The notes: generated by a model not told the origin, from the sequence alone. A stretch of 64,000 bases of DNA from CBDDEH01 sp965226865 (GCA_965226865.1 CBDDEH010000004.1:1-64000); one strand, 5' to 3'; shown: positions 1 through 9,036, counted from the first letter of the stretch. Numbers and translations: made by a program.

Positions 1-2
1 GC

Positions 3-449
3 CTCGACTCGCTGCGCCGCCACTTCGACCTGGCAGGGAGGACTCCAGCCTTCGGACTGCGCACCCATCTGGTGGTGCGGCCCTCGGAGGCGGAGGCCTG
101 GCAGGCCGCCGATGAGCTGATCGCCCACGCCGATCCGGTCGTGAAGGCCCAGCGCCGGTCCGCCATCGAGGGCACGCCCATGGTTGGCCAGCAGGCCCAG
201 GCAAAAGAGGCCCCCGGCCACCGGCTGGGGCCCCACCTGTGGAACGGGCTCTCCCAGGTGCGCGTCAACTGCGGCAGTGCCATCGTGGGTACGCCCGAGC
301 AGGTCGCCGGGGAGCTTCTCGCTTACTGGAAGCTGGGGATCGACGAGTTCATCCTCTCGGGCTTCCCCCACGTGGAGGAGTGCCGGCGGGTCGCCGGGGA
401 GGTGCTGCCCCTTTTACGGCGACGCATCTCCCAGGTGGCTGTGGCTTAG
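3..449 (+). CDS. LLM-class flavin-dependent monooxygenase, C-terminal part
   Basis: Coding is open from the left window edge to a TAG stop at 447-449, so only the last ~148 residues are present. The visible part starts with a stretch ending HFDLAGRTPAFGLRTHLVVR and then a helical region, which resembles the C-terminal half of alkanesulfonate monooxygenase SsuD and related luciferase-like (F420/FMN) enzymes. The terminal pattern VGTPEQVAGELLAYWKLGIDEFIL followed by a glycine-rich turn is typical of this fold. SsuD desulfonates alkanesulfonates with FMNH2 in the cytoplasm, but the substrate-binding N-terminus is outside the window, so the substrate cannot be assigned. The next gene is convergent. 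Confidence 0.75.
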   Translation, partial: LDSLRRHFDLAGRTPAFGLRTHLVVRPSEAEAWQAADELIAHADPVVKAQRRSAIEGTPMVGQQAQAKEAPGHRLGPHLWNGLSQVRVNCGSAIVGTPEQVAGELLAYWKLGIDEFILSGFPHVEECRRVAGEVLPLLRRRISQVAVA

Positions 450-483
450 GGGTGCCCGGGGATCTGCCCTTCAAGGGAGGCCG

Positions 484-1161
484 TCACACCGGCCAGGCCT
501 CCTGGCGGTAGGCCATCTCCCAGAACTGGTACTCGTAGCGGCTGCTGGTAAGGAATGCCTCCCGCATGGCCTGCCTCTCCCTCGGCCCCGCCTCCAACGC
601 CTCCCGGTCCAGGAACGTCCTCCACGCCTCTGTGCTTTCCTCCAGCAGGCCTTCACTGTAGGCGAGGACCCACTGGCTGTATACGGGGTGCTCCACCGGC
701 TGGAGGAGGGCGCCTATCTCGTGGTAGCTCCAGGGACAGGGAAGCAGGGCCGCCGCGGTCCGTCCCAGTCCCCCCAGGACGGCGGACGCCATCATGTGGT
801 TGATGTAGGCAATGTTGGTGGGAGCCAGGGCGGTCCTGTCCGCCTCCTCGGGGGTAATGCCTGCGAGACCCATGAGTTTCCGGTGTAGTGGCCGCTCCAC
901 GGGAGTGACCATTCTGCGGGACAGTTCCGCCAGGTTCCGGGAATCGGGGGCTTTGGCCAGGGCCAGGGCCACCGCCCTGCCAAATCCTTCCAGGTACAGA
1001 TAGTCCTGGGCCAGGTAGAAGCGGAACTTCTCCAGGGGCAGGGTGCCCTGCTCGACCTCCCTTAGAAACGGGTTCTCGAAGATCCGGCGCCATATCGGGT
1101 CCGCCTCTGTCCGCAGCGTGGCCGAGAATCGCTCACTCATTGGTCGTTCGTCGTTGGTCAT
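484..1161 (-). CDS. tenA: TenA/thiaminase II family protein (thiamine salvage)
   Basis: A 225-residue all-helical protein of the TenA/PqqC fold. It carries the hallmark LLPCPWSYHEIG around residues 139-150, in which the Cys is the thiaminase II nucleophile, and a C-terminal YEYQFWEMAY that supplies the conserved Glu. TenA hydrolyses aminopyrimidine breakdown products of thiamine so that HMP can be reused. ATG at 1161 is used here; a second ATG at 1140 (MSERF) is a reasonable alternative because the bases between them are a short repeat-like sequence of GACCAAC-type units. It is the last gene of a minus-strand run that includes a dCTP deaminase-like gene and pdxA, both cofactor or nucleotide functions. 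No other thiamine gene or TPP riboswitch is visible. Confidence 0.85.
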   Translation of the reverse strand: MTNDERPMSERFSATLRTEADPIWRRIFENPFLREVEQGTLPLEKFRFYLAQDYLYLEGFGRAVALALAKAPDSRNLAELSRRMVTPVERPLHRKLMGLAGITPEEADRTALAPTNIAYINHMMASAVLGGLGRTAAALLPCPWSYHEIGALLQPVEHPVYSQWVLAYSEGLLEESTEAWRTFLDREALEAGPRERQAMREAFLTSSRYEYQFWEMAYRQEAWPV

Positions 1162-1225
1162 CGGTCATCTTTCCGTCCGGGCGTGGTGGAGTATCTCTGA
1201 GGCCGGATGTCGCGTGAGCGGAGAA

Positions 1226-1744
1226 TTAGATGTTCTCCCCGTGGAACCTTCCCTTGTAGCCCTCCTCCAGCGGCGCTGTCAGGTACAGAAAGACCATCTG
1301 CAAGAGGCGGGCACCTTTCACAAGCCGGTATCCGTAGGGACTGCCCACCACCATCAGCACCTGGGAGCGCCCCCGGTAACCGGCGTCCCAGACGGCGGTA
1401 TGGATCGCCACTCCGGAGCGCAGCAGGCTGGAGCGAGGCCGGGCCAGCGCCATGATATTTAGTGGGAGGTTGACTATCTCGTTGAGGGTAACCATGTAGG
1501 TCCCGCTGGAGAGGTCGACACGCCCCTCTGCGTCGAAGGGAAGCGCCTCCCTGGTGGACAGGGATGCAGGGCCATCCAGGGGCCCAGTCTCGCCCCGCGA
1601 GGTGAACTGGGACACCTCCTTCAGTGTCAGGTCAAAACCGTTGGGTTGGAGCTGGGCCGACAGGTCCAGATACTCCTCCACCAGAGGTTGGGGGGGCCGG
1701 ATCTGCGCCAGTACGCTCTCCCGGTCCAGCACGCCGCCCATCAT
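1226..1744 (-). CDS. dCTP deaminase / dUTPase family protein
   Basis: 172 residues of the trimeric dUTPase/dCTP deaminase beta-fold. The central motif ARPRSSLLRSGVAIHTAVWD followed by AGYRGR contains the conserved Arg-Ser-Ser-Leu segment and the Trp-Asp-x-Gly-Tyr segment seen in Dcd and in the dUTPase-like branch common in archaea and Chloroflexi. Members remove dUTP or make dUMP/dUTP from dCTP, limiting uracil in DNA. Which reaction this copy performs cannot be decided by eye. Its ATG overlaps the pdxA stop by one base (TAATG), indicating translational coupling in one operon. A second Met at codon 2 is an equivalent start. Confidence 0.8.
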   Translation of the reverse strand: MMGGVLDRESVLAQIRPPQPLVEEYLDLSAQLQPNGFDLTLKEVSQFTSRGETGPLDGPASLSTREALPFDAEGRVDLSSGTYMVTLNEIVNLPLNIMALARPRSSLLRSGVAIHTAVWDAGYRGRSQVLMVVGSPYGYRLVKGARLLQMVFLYLTAPLEEGYKGRFHGENI

Positions 1745-2760
1745 TATTGCCCCCCCAGCCCCTTTCCCAGAGAGAGGGAAACCGCCGCCTTTATAGCCTC
1801 CACCATGCCCTCGTGATGGGCGACCCCCTTTCCGGCGATGTCGAAAGCCGTGCCGTGGTCGACAGACGTCCGCACGAAGGGCAGCCCCAGGTTGGCGGTA
1901 ATGCTACGCTCGAAGCCGTACACCTTTATCGGGATATGGCCCTGGTCGTGGTACATCGCCAGGACCACGTCGTAACGCCCCTGGATAGCCTGGTGGAACA
2001 CGATGTCGGCCGGCACGGGGCCGTGGGCGTCTATGCCCAACCGGCGGGCCTCCTCAACCGCAGGCGCGATCGCCTCGGCCTCCTCATCCCCCAAGAGGCC
2101 TCCGTCGCTGCCGTGGGGGTTAAGGGCCGCCACACCTATCCGGGGGCTGGGGATCCCCCACTGGGCGAAGCTGTTCTGCGTCAGCTCCAGCTTCGCCAGG
2201 ATCCCATCCCTGGTCACGTAGTCGCAGGCGCGGCGTAGGGACCGGTGGGTGGTGAGGTGTACTACCCACAGCCGCCCCGACATCAGCATCGTGGCCACCT
2301 CGGGGGCGCCCGATATCTCCTGCAGGAGCTCCATGTGGCCTATCGCCTTATATCCGGCCAGGCTTGCCGCTTCCTTGTTTATGGGGGCCGTCGCCAGGGC
2401 TTGGACCTGCCCCGCCAGAGCGAGCTCGGCCGCCCGGACAACCCACTCCATGGCCGCCTTGCCGCAGACGGGGGAGACCTTTCCCACGGTGACGTCCTCC
2501 GGGCTGAGGTTGTGGATATCCACCACGTCCACCCGGTCCGGGGACAGCCCGGCCTCCGCGGGCGAATCCACCTCCTGGACCCGGAGGCCCGCGCCTGCCA
2601 GCTTCACCCCCTGCTCCATGCACCAGGCGCTGCCCACTACCAAAGGCCGGCAGGTGGGATAGACCTCCCCGGAGGCAAGGGCCCTGGCTATCACCTCGGG
2701 CCCTATCCCGCAAGGGTCTCCCATGGTTATAGCGATCACGGGTCTCTGGGCCTCATCCAT
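1744..2760 (-). CDS. pdxA: PdxA-family 4-phosphohydroxy-threonine dehydrogenase
   Basis: 338 residues from an ATG at 2760, chosen because GGAGGG lies 7 bases upstream; an in-frame ATG at 2787 lacks such a site. The N-terminus ITMGDPCGIGPE, the GHMELL metal-site region, LAMYHDQGHIPIK and the C-terminal TSVDHGTAFDIAGKG are all standard for PdxA, a Zn2+/NAD(P)-dependent dehydrogenase. PdxA oxidises 4-phosphohydroxy-L-threonine in DXP-dependent pyridoxal phosphate synthesis. The PdxA2 branch instead acts on phosphorylated four-carbon acids in sugar-acid catabolism. No pdxJ, pdxB or DUF1537 kinase is visible here, so the branch is unresolved. The next gene overlaps by one base. Confidence 0.88.
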   Translation of the reverse strand: MDEAQRPVIAITMGDPCGIGPEVIARALASGEVYPTCRPLVVGSAWCMEQGVKLAGAGLRVQEVDSPAEAGLSPDRVDVVDIHNLSPEDVTVGKVSPVCGKAAMEWVVRAAELALAGQVQALATAPINKEAASLAGYKAIGHMELLQEISGAPEVATMLMSGRLWVVHLTTHRSLRRACDYVTRDGILAKLELTQNSFAQWGIPSPRIGVAALNPHGSDGGLLGDEEAEAIAPAVEEARRLGIDAHGPVPADIVFHQAIQGRYDVVLAMYHDQGHIPIKVYGFERSITANLGLPFVRTSVDHGTAFDIAGKGVAHHEGMVEAIKAAVSLSLGKGLGGQ

Positions 2761-2874
2761 CTTCCATCCCTCCGCCCGGGAACGCATATCAGGCCCTCAG
2801 TGAGCCCGGCGCCACGGCCCAATATCCATCAGCACGCCACCGACTTGCCCTGGCTGGGCGCCTCGATTATACCA

Positions 2875-3798
2875 CTATCCACCCAGCCTCCGCCCATGGA
2901 ACAGGTATAGCTGAGCGTAGCCCGCGTAGGGGCCAAAATACTCCTGGGCCCACTCCAGCATCACCCGGTCGGGTGGTGGCCTCTGGCCCTGGAAGTACCA
3001 GTCGTGGAGCGCTCTCCTGACCCAGACGTCGATGGGAAACGCCTCCAGCTTGTCCAGGGAATGGAGCAGCACGCAGTCGGCTATCTTGGGACCCACGCCG
3101 CGAAGCTGCATCAGCCGTTCCTTCGCCTCCGGGTAGGGCATCGCGCGAAGGGCTTCGAGATCGAGGCGGCCCTCGGCTACCTCCAGGGCCGCCCCCGCCA
3201 CGTAGGGCGCCCTGAAACCCAGCCCCAGGGCCCGGAGCGCCCCTTCCCCCGCCGCCGCCAGCGCTTCCGGGGCCGGAAAACAGTGCCGTGTGTGAGTGCC
3301 CAGTGTCTCGGCAGGTCCGAAACTCGTCGAGACAGCCTCCAGGTTGGCGTGTATCCGGGGCAGGTTGGAGTTGGCGGAGCAGATGAAGGAGATGAGGCAC
3401 TCCCACGGTTCGACACGCAGCAGCCGGAGCCCTCTGTATCGCTGGACCATCGCCGCCACCCGGGTGTCCCCGGCTATGGACCGGTAGATGGCCTCTATGT
3501 CGTCTTCCAGCCTGAAGTAGCTCTGGAGCAGCGGCTCCAGGTAGTCGGGTTCGGCCGTGGGAGCAGCCCTCACCTCCAGGACGCTGCCGCCGATGCGAGG
3601 GTCACCCCCGGTCTGCCGGAGCGTGATGAGATTGCCGCGCACTACGCCCCAGTGCCATCCTCCGCCGGCCCCGGCCTTCCCCTGCTCGTCCCTGGTCCAT
3701 CGGTGGGCCTGGCCGCTCTCCACGCTGGAGGCGAGGTCTAAGGGCTGGCGGATAGACATTCGCAGAGTTGAGCTCTCGGCCACAGTGTGAGCCTCCAC
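2875..3798 (-). CDS. OGG1-like 8-oxoguanine DNA glycosylase / AP lyase
   Basis: 307 residues with the HhH-GPD glycosylase fold. The helix-hairpin-helix LRGVGPKIADCVLL (about residues 235-248) contains the Lys that forms the Schiff base in OGG1-type enzymes, and FPIDVWVRRAL supplies the catalytic Asp. The N-terminal ~110 residues match the TBP-like domain of OGG1/AlkA proteins. The expected role is base excision repair of oxidised purines. The gene begins one base after the upstream helicase gene stops, so both are probably cotranscribed. A Met at codon 14 (MSIRQP) is an alternative start that also fits the family N-terminus. Confidence 0.85.
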   Translation of the reverse strand: MEAHTVAESSTLRMSIRQPLDLASSVESGQAHRWTRDEQGKAGAGGGWHWGVVRGNLITLRQTGGDPRIGGSVLEVRAAPTAEPDYLEPLLQSYFRLEDDIEAIYRSIAGDTRVAAMVQRYRGLRLLRVEPWECLISFICSANSNLPRIHANLEAVSTSFGPAETLGTHTRHCFPAPEALAAAGEGALRALGLGFRAPYVAGAALEVAEGRLDLEALRAMPYPEAKERLMQLRGVGPKIADCVLLHSLDKLEAFPIDVWVRRALHDWYFQGQRPPPDRVMLEWAQEYFGPYAGYAQLYLFHGRRLGG

Positions 3799-3799
3799 G

Positions 3800-6631
3800 C
3801 TACCGGCCCTCCTTCACCCAGGCGGCAGCTTGGTCCGAGATGGCGCTCAAGAGAACCGTTCTTCTAGTACAGGGAGGCAGGGACTCGAGGAAGGCTTTGC
3901 CATAGGGCCGGGCGGCTATGCGCTTGTCCAGCACCACGATGGCTCCCCTGTCCTGGGCACTGCGGATCAGCCTTCCCATGCCCTGGCGGAAGCGCAGGAT
4001 GGCCTGGGGGACGGCATACTGGGTAAAGGGGTCTTCGTACTCGGAAGACCTGGCGGCGAACACCGGCTCGCTGGGCACGTTGAAAGGCAGCCTGGCCACC
4101 ACCAGGGCCTTAAGAATGCCCCCTGACAGGTCGACCCCCTCCCAGAAGCTGCTGGTGCCCAGGACCACGGCCCTGGGGTTCTCTCCGAAGGTCCGGACTA
4201 TCTGCCTCGGCGAGCCGTCCACCCCCTGGGCAAGCACCCGCACCCCCTCCGGCTCCAGGAGCCCCCGGAGGGCACGGGCCGCTATCCTGAGGGCTGCGTG
4301 GGAGGTGAACAGCGCCAGGGTACGGCCCCCCAAGGTCTGACCCAGGCTCACCAGCACTTTCTCCATCGCGTCCTGGTAACCCCAGGAGTCTGGCCATGGC
4401 ATATCCTCGGGGATGAGGATCAGCGCCGCACGGCGGTAGTCGAAGGGCGAGCCCACTAGAAGCTCCCGGCTCTCCGGCAGTCCCAACCGGTCCCGGATGT
4501 AATCGAAGCTACCCTGACTGCTCAGGGTGGCGCTGGTCAGGATAACCGAGCTCTTGCGGGCGTACAGGCGCGCGTCTAGCTCCGGCCCCACGTTCAAGGG
4601 CGCCGAGTGGAGCACCATCTGAGAACGGCCCGCCGGTTCCCCCCTTGCCTGGCTGGCCCGGGCCATCCAGTCTATGCGCCGGTCCTCGCTGGGCCCGGCC
4701 AGAAGGTCCCTCAGCCGCTCCCGCAGCTCCCCCAATCCTTCGAGCCACGCAGACAGCTCCGGGACGACGTTTTCCAGGTCAACCGGTCCGGCCGAAGACA
4801 GCGGCTCCAGGAACCGCAACAGCCTCTCCACCTGCCGGATCCCATCGGTAAGGCCGGCTTCGACGTTCTCCCAACCGATCTCTAGGTGGGACCATCCGGG
4901 CTGGGCCCGGACGCTTCGTGTGATCCTGAGCTGAAGCTGGTCCCCAGTTCCCGCCATCTGCCGGCCCTGAAACTCCTCGACCAGGGCCCACAGCCTGTTC
5001 CACAGCTCTCTTATGCGCACCAACGAGCGGCTCTCCAACTCCGCCACAAGCTCTTCCCCCTGCTCCACCCGGATGCCCGACGCGGCGCACCCTCTGAGGA
5101 AGACCCTCACATCAACCAATAACCGAAGCAGGGCGTCGAACTCCTCGTGAAGCGTCTCTTGCGGCAGCTGAAACCCCAGCTGGCGGGTCGCCTCCTCTTC
5201 CAGATGTTGGGCCTCGTCCACGATCAGGTGCTGGTACTCCGGCAGCACCCCTCCCCCCATGGCCAGGTCCGAGAGCAGCAGCGCATGGGTGACCACCACT
5301 ATGTGGGCCCCCTGGGCGCTGTCCCTGGCGGCACGCAGGAAGCAGGGTCCCTCGCCCCGTATCCCGGGGCAGTGGCCCTTCTCACCTGCGGAGACACGTT
5401 GCCACGTAGTCGCGTCCCGTCCCGACAGGTTGATCTCGGCCCGGTCTCCAGTGCTTGTGTCCCGGAACCAGACGAGGGTCTTCCCCAGCAGTCGCGCGTC
5501 ATCTCCTGAGAGGCTCTCGCCCCTTGCCAGCTGATTCCACCGGCGGAGGCATACGTAGTTGGCCCGGCCCTTCAGCCCAACGGCTTTCAACTCGCCCGGC
5601 GGAATTATCCCCGCTCGTTCCAGCACCCCGACAAGCGCGGGGATATCTTTGCCCAATAGCTGCTCCTGAAGGTTGATCGTGTTGGTGGACACCACCACGC
5701 GGGAACCGGTCTTGAGGGAGTAGAGGACCGCCGGCAGCAAGTAGGCCAGGGACTTACCTACCCCGGTACCTGCCTCCACGATCAGGTGCTCCCCTGCGCT
5801 CATGGCCTCCGCCACGGCGCGAGTCATCTCCACCTGCTGCGGCCTGTACTCGAAGCCTGGGAACTCCCGGGACAACAGGCCGCCGGCCGAAAGATGGGCC
5901 GCCGGCTCCGTCGGGTCCACCCGCTCCGTCGCCGCGGTGGGCCTCGAAGTATGCTCCACCCGATCCAGCCGTTGTGCCAGGGCGTCCGTATCCAGGCCCG
6001 CAACTCCCGGAACGGCGACGCGAGAGTTGGCTACCGGAGGCAGCGTTGCCAGGAGTCGTCCCAACGGCCATTGGGCCCTGGCCGCGAGGTGCTGAATGTA
6101 GGCCAGGGTCGCCGGATCCAGGGAGCTGGCCCTCTCCAGCAGGTTCACAAACACCAAATGGGTGGTACGGGCGTCGGTCAACGCTCTGTGGGGCCGGCCC
6201 TGCCCGGCACCCATCTCCGATGCCAAATGGGCGAGGGAGTAGCTGGTGAAGTAGGGCAGCAATATCGACGCCAGGTCCCAGGTGTCGTAGGCCGGGTTGA
6301 TGAGTTGCACTCCGTGCTTGGACAGGAACTTCAGGTCAAAGGAGATGTTGTGCCCCACGACGGGAAGGGAGCCTACGAAGTCCCGCAGCTCCCCGGCCAC
6401 GGCCCCAAAGGGAGGAGCCTGGTCCACGCTGCTCTGGGATATGCCCGTCAGTCTCTGTATGAAGGGTGGCAGGTCCCGGTAGGGGTTGACCAGGGTCTCG
6501 AAGGTCCCCAGGACATCGTGGCCCCGGAACCTGACCGCCCCGACTTCGATAATGGTATCGCGGTCGGAATCGAGCCCCGTTGTCTCCAGGTCGACTGCGA
6601 CGTACGTGGGAGACGGCTCCCGATTCTCCAT
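3800..6631 (-). CDS. dinG: DnaQ-like exonuclease fused to DinG-family helicase
   Basis: 943 residues. Residues ~8-175 form a DEDDh 3'-5' exonuclease domain: VAVDLETTGL, GHNISFDLKFL, and HRALTDARTT with the His-Ala-Leu-x-Asp ending. The rest is an XPD/DinG superfamily 2 helicase with Walker A VEAGTGVGKS near 285 and the Walker B-like LIVDEAQH near 470. The C-terminal motif VI RFRQGMGRLIRSAQDRG is also present. This domain order is that of the Gram-positive DinG proteins. Cysteines that could bind an Fe-S cluster occur at YVCLRRW, GHCPG and GPCFL; I see three rather than the four of the classical cluster. Proposed role is DNA repair or R-loop processing. It appears to head the minus-strand run down to tenA. 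Confidence 0.9.
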   Translation of the reverse strand: MENREPSPTYVAVDLETTGLDSDRDTIIEVGAVRFRGHDVLGTFETLVNPYRDLPPFIQRLTGISQSSVDQAPPFGAVAGELRDFVGSLPVVGHNISFDLKFLSKHGVQLINPAYDTWDLASILLPYFTSYSLAHLASEMGAGQGRPHRALTDARTTHLVFVNLLERASSLDPATLAYIQHLAARAQWPLGRLLATLPPVANSRVAVPGVAGLDTDALAQRLDRVEHTSRPTAATERVDPTEPAAHLSAGGLLSREFPGFEYRPQQVEMTRAVAEAMSAGEHLIVEAGTGVGKSLAYLLPAVLYSLKTGSRVVVSTNTINLQEQLLGKDIPALVGVLERAGIIPPGELKAVGLKGRANYVCLRRWNQLARGESLSGDDARLLGKTLVWFRDTSTGDRAEINLSGRDATTWQRVSAGEKGHCPGIRGEGPCFLRAARDSAQGAHIVVVTHALLLSDLAMGGGVLPEYQHLIVDEAQHLEEEATRQLGFQLPQETLHEEFDALLRLLVDVRVFLRGCAASGIRVEQGEELVAELESRSLVRIRELWNRLWALVEEFQGRQMAGTGDQLQLRITRSVRAQPGWSHLEIGWENVEAGLTDGIRQVERLLRFLEPLSSAGPVDLENVVPELSAWLEGLGELRERLRDLLAGPSEDRRIDWMARASQARGEPAGRSQMVLHSAPLNVGPELDARLYARKSSVILTSATLSSQGSFDYIRDRLGLPESRELLVGSPFDYRRAALILIPEDMPWPDSWGYQDAMEKVLVSLGQTLGGRTLALFTSHAALRIAARALRGLLEPEGVRVLAQGVDGSPRQIVRTFGENPRAVVLGTSSFWEGVDLSGGILKALVVARLPFNVPSEPVFAARSSEYEDPFTQYAVPQAILRFRQGMGRLIRSAQDRGAIVVLDKRIAARPYGKAFLESLPPCTRRTVLLSAISDQAAAWVKEGR

Positions 6632-6773
6632 GCTTTTCTTCGAACCTTTCCACCCCTCGTGACCGCTGGCTGGAGCGCCCCGCGGCTCTTAGCGGGCCTC
6701 GGCTTTGCCCCATCGGTCCGGGTACGGGGCGGGCTCTGCCCTACCCCACCCCGTACCGTCCTCTCCCCGGCTC

Positions 6774-7496
6774 CTACGCGCCCGTGAAAGGCTCCGGCAC
6801 GGGCAGCCAGGTGCCACTGGGGTCCCGGTTGTTGGGGGCCAGCACGGCGGGATAGAAGCTACCCGTGCGCAGCCCTTTCATGAACTGCTCTTCGCTACCG
6901 ATCTCCTCGTCGAAAACGGTGACGTAACGCCCCAGACCGTGCTGGGAGTGGGCGTCGCTACCTCCCGTAACCTTGAGTCCCAGATGCTGGGATACCCTCA
7001 GCGCGAACCGGTTCTCTTCCAAGGAGGTGCCCCCGTTGGCTACCTCCACGGCGTCAACCAGACCGAACACCGGATGATCGGCGGCTTCCTCCACCTCTGC
7101 GGGGAGCGATGGCGCATCCTTGTACAGCAGCGGCCTGCTGGTGGGGCGCGGGCCGTACAACCCCCTGAACGGGTGTGCGCTTACCATAAACCCGCCGGCC
7201 TCATCCACGACCCTTCGCAGCTCCCTGATCATTGATATCCCCGGCAGGTAGCTATCCAGTCCGAAGGCCAGGACGTGGCCCATGTCGGTTTCCACCTCCA
7301 TGGCCCTTATCAGTACCAGATTGTGGTCGGCGGCAAATCGTTTGAACTCGTGCTGGTCCCAGGGGCCGCTGTGCTCCGTAATACATATGCCCAGGAAGCC
7401 CAGGCGCTCCGCCTCAAGGACCATCTCTTCCGGTGAGAGGCTGCTGTCGCTGCTTCCCCGGGTGGTGTGGACATGCATATCGAACAGGCGTGCCAT
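6774..7496 (-). CDS. PHP-domain phosphoesterase
   Basis: 240 residues from ATG 7496, selected because AGAGGAGG lies about 5 bases upstream; longer versions reaching 7652 add low-complexity sequence with no ribosome site. The metal ligands of the PHP fold are visible: DMHVHTTRGSSDSSLS at the N-terminus, ITEHSG, EVET, VSAHPFRG, and the C-terminal GGSDAHSQHGLGRYVT. These proteins are metal-dependent phosphoesterases. Stand-alone members include nucleoside 3',5'-bisphosphate phosphatases and histidinol phosphatases, and the exact substrate is unknown. The gene is divergent from the padR gene, and the ~180-bp gap holds promoter-like sequence on the other strand. Confidence 0.85.
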   Translation of the reverse strand: MARLFDMHVHTTRGSSDSSLSPEEMVLEAERLGFLGICITEHSGPWDQHEFKRFAADHNLVLIRAMEVETDMGHVLAFGLDSYLPGISMIRELRRVVDEAGGFMVSAHPFRGLYGPRPTSRPLLYKDAPSLPAEVEEAADHPVFGLVDAVEVANGGTSLEENRFALRVSQHLGLKVTGGSDAHSQHGLGRYVTVFDEEIGSEEQFMKGLRTGSFYPAVLAPNNRDPSGTWLPVPEPFTGA

Positions 7497-7613
7497 GGCC
7501 CTCCTCTGGGCACCCTCGCTGGGCTTTCCCATTGTATAGGTGGCCGTCGGCCGCGTCAACGTGAGTGTCGCTGTGCCGCCTCCGCCGCCGGCCCTCCCAG
7601 GCCGGCAGGCCGC

Positions 7614-7641
7614 TTGACCTCCTACCCTTACTCGGTATAAA
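7614..7641 (+). promoter_or_regulatory. sigma-70-like promoter for the padR gene
   Basis: TTGACC (7614-7619), a 16-base spacer and TATAAA (7636-7641). The predicted transcription start near 7648 leaves a leader of about 28 bases before the ATG at 7676. PadR proteins usually repress their own promoter, so the operator may lie around these boxes. Confidence 0.6.
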
Positions 7642-7675
7642 ATCGCCCTCAAGCAGTATCAGGTAGAAGCGGACC

Positions 7676-8008
7676 ATGTACCAGAAAGAACTCCTGAAAG
7701 GTAATACGGATACCCTCCTCCTCTCCCTGCTGTCGGGCGAGCCCATGTACGGTTACCAGATAGCAAGAGAGGTGAAGAAGCGGAGCAGCGGGTATTTCCG
7801 ATTCAAGGAGAGCACCCTCTACCCGGCTTTGCACCGGCTGGAGAAGGCGGAGCTGGTGGAAGGCCACTGGGGAAAGGCGGCCTCAGGAGTGCCGCGCCGC
7901 TATTATAGTATCACACCCAAGGGTCAGCGGGTGCTGGTGGAACGTCTCCAGGAATGGCAACGCTTCTCCAAGGCCCTGAACTCCGTAATGCTGCCCCAGG
8001 TACGCTAG
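7676..8008 (+). CDS. PadR-family transcriptional regulator
   Basis: 110 residues, a compact winged-helix regulator. The order LLKGNTDTLLLSLLSGEPMY, GYQIAREV, STLYPALHRLEKAELV and RRYYSITPKGQRVL is diagnostic of PadR (recognition helix followed by the beta-wing). It lacks the long C-terminal helix of full-length PadR and belongs to the short PadR-s2 type that is normally paired with a HAAS/DUF1700-type membrane protein, as here. Probable function is repression of its own operon. The ligand is unknown. The next gene starts about 20 bases downstream. Confidence 0.9.
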   Translation: MYQKELLKGNTDTLLLSLLSGEPMYGYQIAREVKKRSSGYFRFKESTLYPALHRLEKAELVEGHWGKAASGVPRRYYSITPKGQRVLVERLQEWQRFSKALNSVMLPQVR

Positions 8009-8028
8009 ACGCTCCCAAGGAGAGCTTG

Positions 8029-9036
8029 GTGGAAGGAGAGCTCCAAGGCTACCTGCACGCTCTGACGAGAGAGCTCAAGCTCGATCCCGTCACGAACAAC
8101 GACATAGTGCTTGAGCTCCGTGGCCATCTCGAGGAAAAGATAGGGGACCTGGAGCGAGAGGGCCTTACCTATCACGAGGCCCTCTCCCAGGCGGTTAGGG
8201 ACCTGGGCCATCCAGACCTCATCGCCAGGGGTATGTACTCGGTACATAGCAGGGGTTCCTGGCTGGAGACACTCCTGGCCGCTTTACCCCACCTTCTTCT
8301 GGCCGCTCTGTTCGCCCTTCACCTTTGGACCACGTATCTGTTGGTGGTGGTGCTCCCGCTGGCGGTCGCCTGCGTCACCCTCAAGGCATGGAGGGCAGGC
8401 AGGCCCAACTGGACCTATACCTGGCTGGGCTACTCCATGGCGGCACCGGCCCTCTCGTGGCTATTCGCCCTGGCCGCGTTGGGCTACGGCGCCTGGAGAT
8501 ACTTCACCACCGGGGCGCTCCCCCTGAGCATTCCCATTTATCTGCTCATCCTGGCCTACGTCCCCTTCTCCCTGTGGATAATGGCCAGAGTCCTCACGAG
8601 GGTCGTGCGCCAGGACTGGCTTCTCGCTTCCCTCACCGCCCTGCCCTTTCCTTTCCTCACCAGCTGGATACTGTTTCCCAACTGGCAGGGACATCTTTGG
8701 TCTGGGAACGCCTCTGAGGTCAGGGAGTCCGACGCGGACCGGGCCCTGGTGTTCCTGGCGCTGGCGGTGACCACCGGGGTCTTCTTGAAGGTCGGTCATA
8801 GGAACCTGAAGATCGCGCTCCTTACCGTCTCCACCGCCGTTCTTGTGGTGTTCACCATCGCAGCGGTCCCCCTGAGCATCAGCCTCCTTTCCGTCATCCT
8901 CATCGCCCTGGCTTCGGTGGCCTTCCTGCTAAGCCCTGCGGCCCTTCAGTCAAGGCTGAAGAGTGGAAGGCACCCGGCTGCCGCCGTCGAAGGCGGAAGA
9001 GAGGTCGTAACCCATTGGTTCACAAGCGCAAGGTAG
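8029..9036 (+). CDS. HAAS/DUF1700-like membrane protein paired with PadR
   Basis: About 335 residues. The start is placed at GTG 8029 because AAGGAG lies 6 bases upstream at 8017-8022; TTG 8026 is equivalent, and the ATG at 7954 would overlap padR by 55 bases and lacks a ribosome site. Residues ~1-70 are a soluble helical module (LRGHLEEKIGDLEREGLTYH, AVRDLGHPDLIARGM) matching the HAAS domain that accompanies PadR regulators. The remainder holds roughly eight hydrophobic segments. The pair likely forms a membrane-linked signalling unit. A PadR-HAAS pairing is known; the stimulus is not. Confidence 0.75.
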   Translation: MEGELQGYLHALTRELKLDPVTNNDIVLELRGHLEEKIGDLEREGLTYHEALSQAVRDLGHPDLIARGMYSVHSRGSWLETLLAALPHLLLAALFALHLWTTYLLVVVLPLAVACVTLKAWRAGRPNWTYTWLGYSMAAPALSWLFALAALGYGAWRYFTTGALPLSIPIYLLILAYVPFSLWIMARVLTRVVRQDWLLASLTALPFPFLTSWILFPNWQGHLWSGNASEVRESDADRALVFLALAVTTGVFLKVGHRNLKIALLTVSTAVLVVFTIAAVPLSISLLSVILIALASVAFLLSPAALQSRLKSGRHPAAAVEGGREVVTHWFTSAR

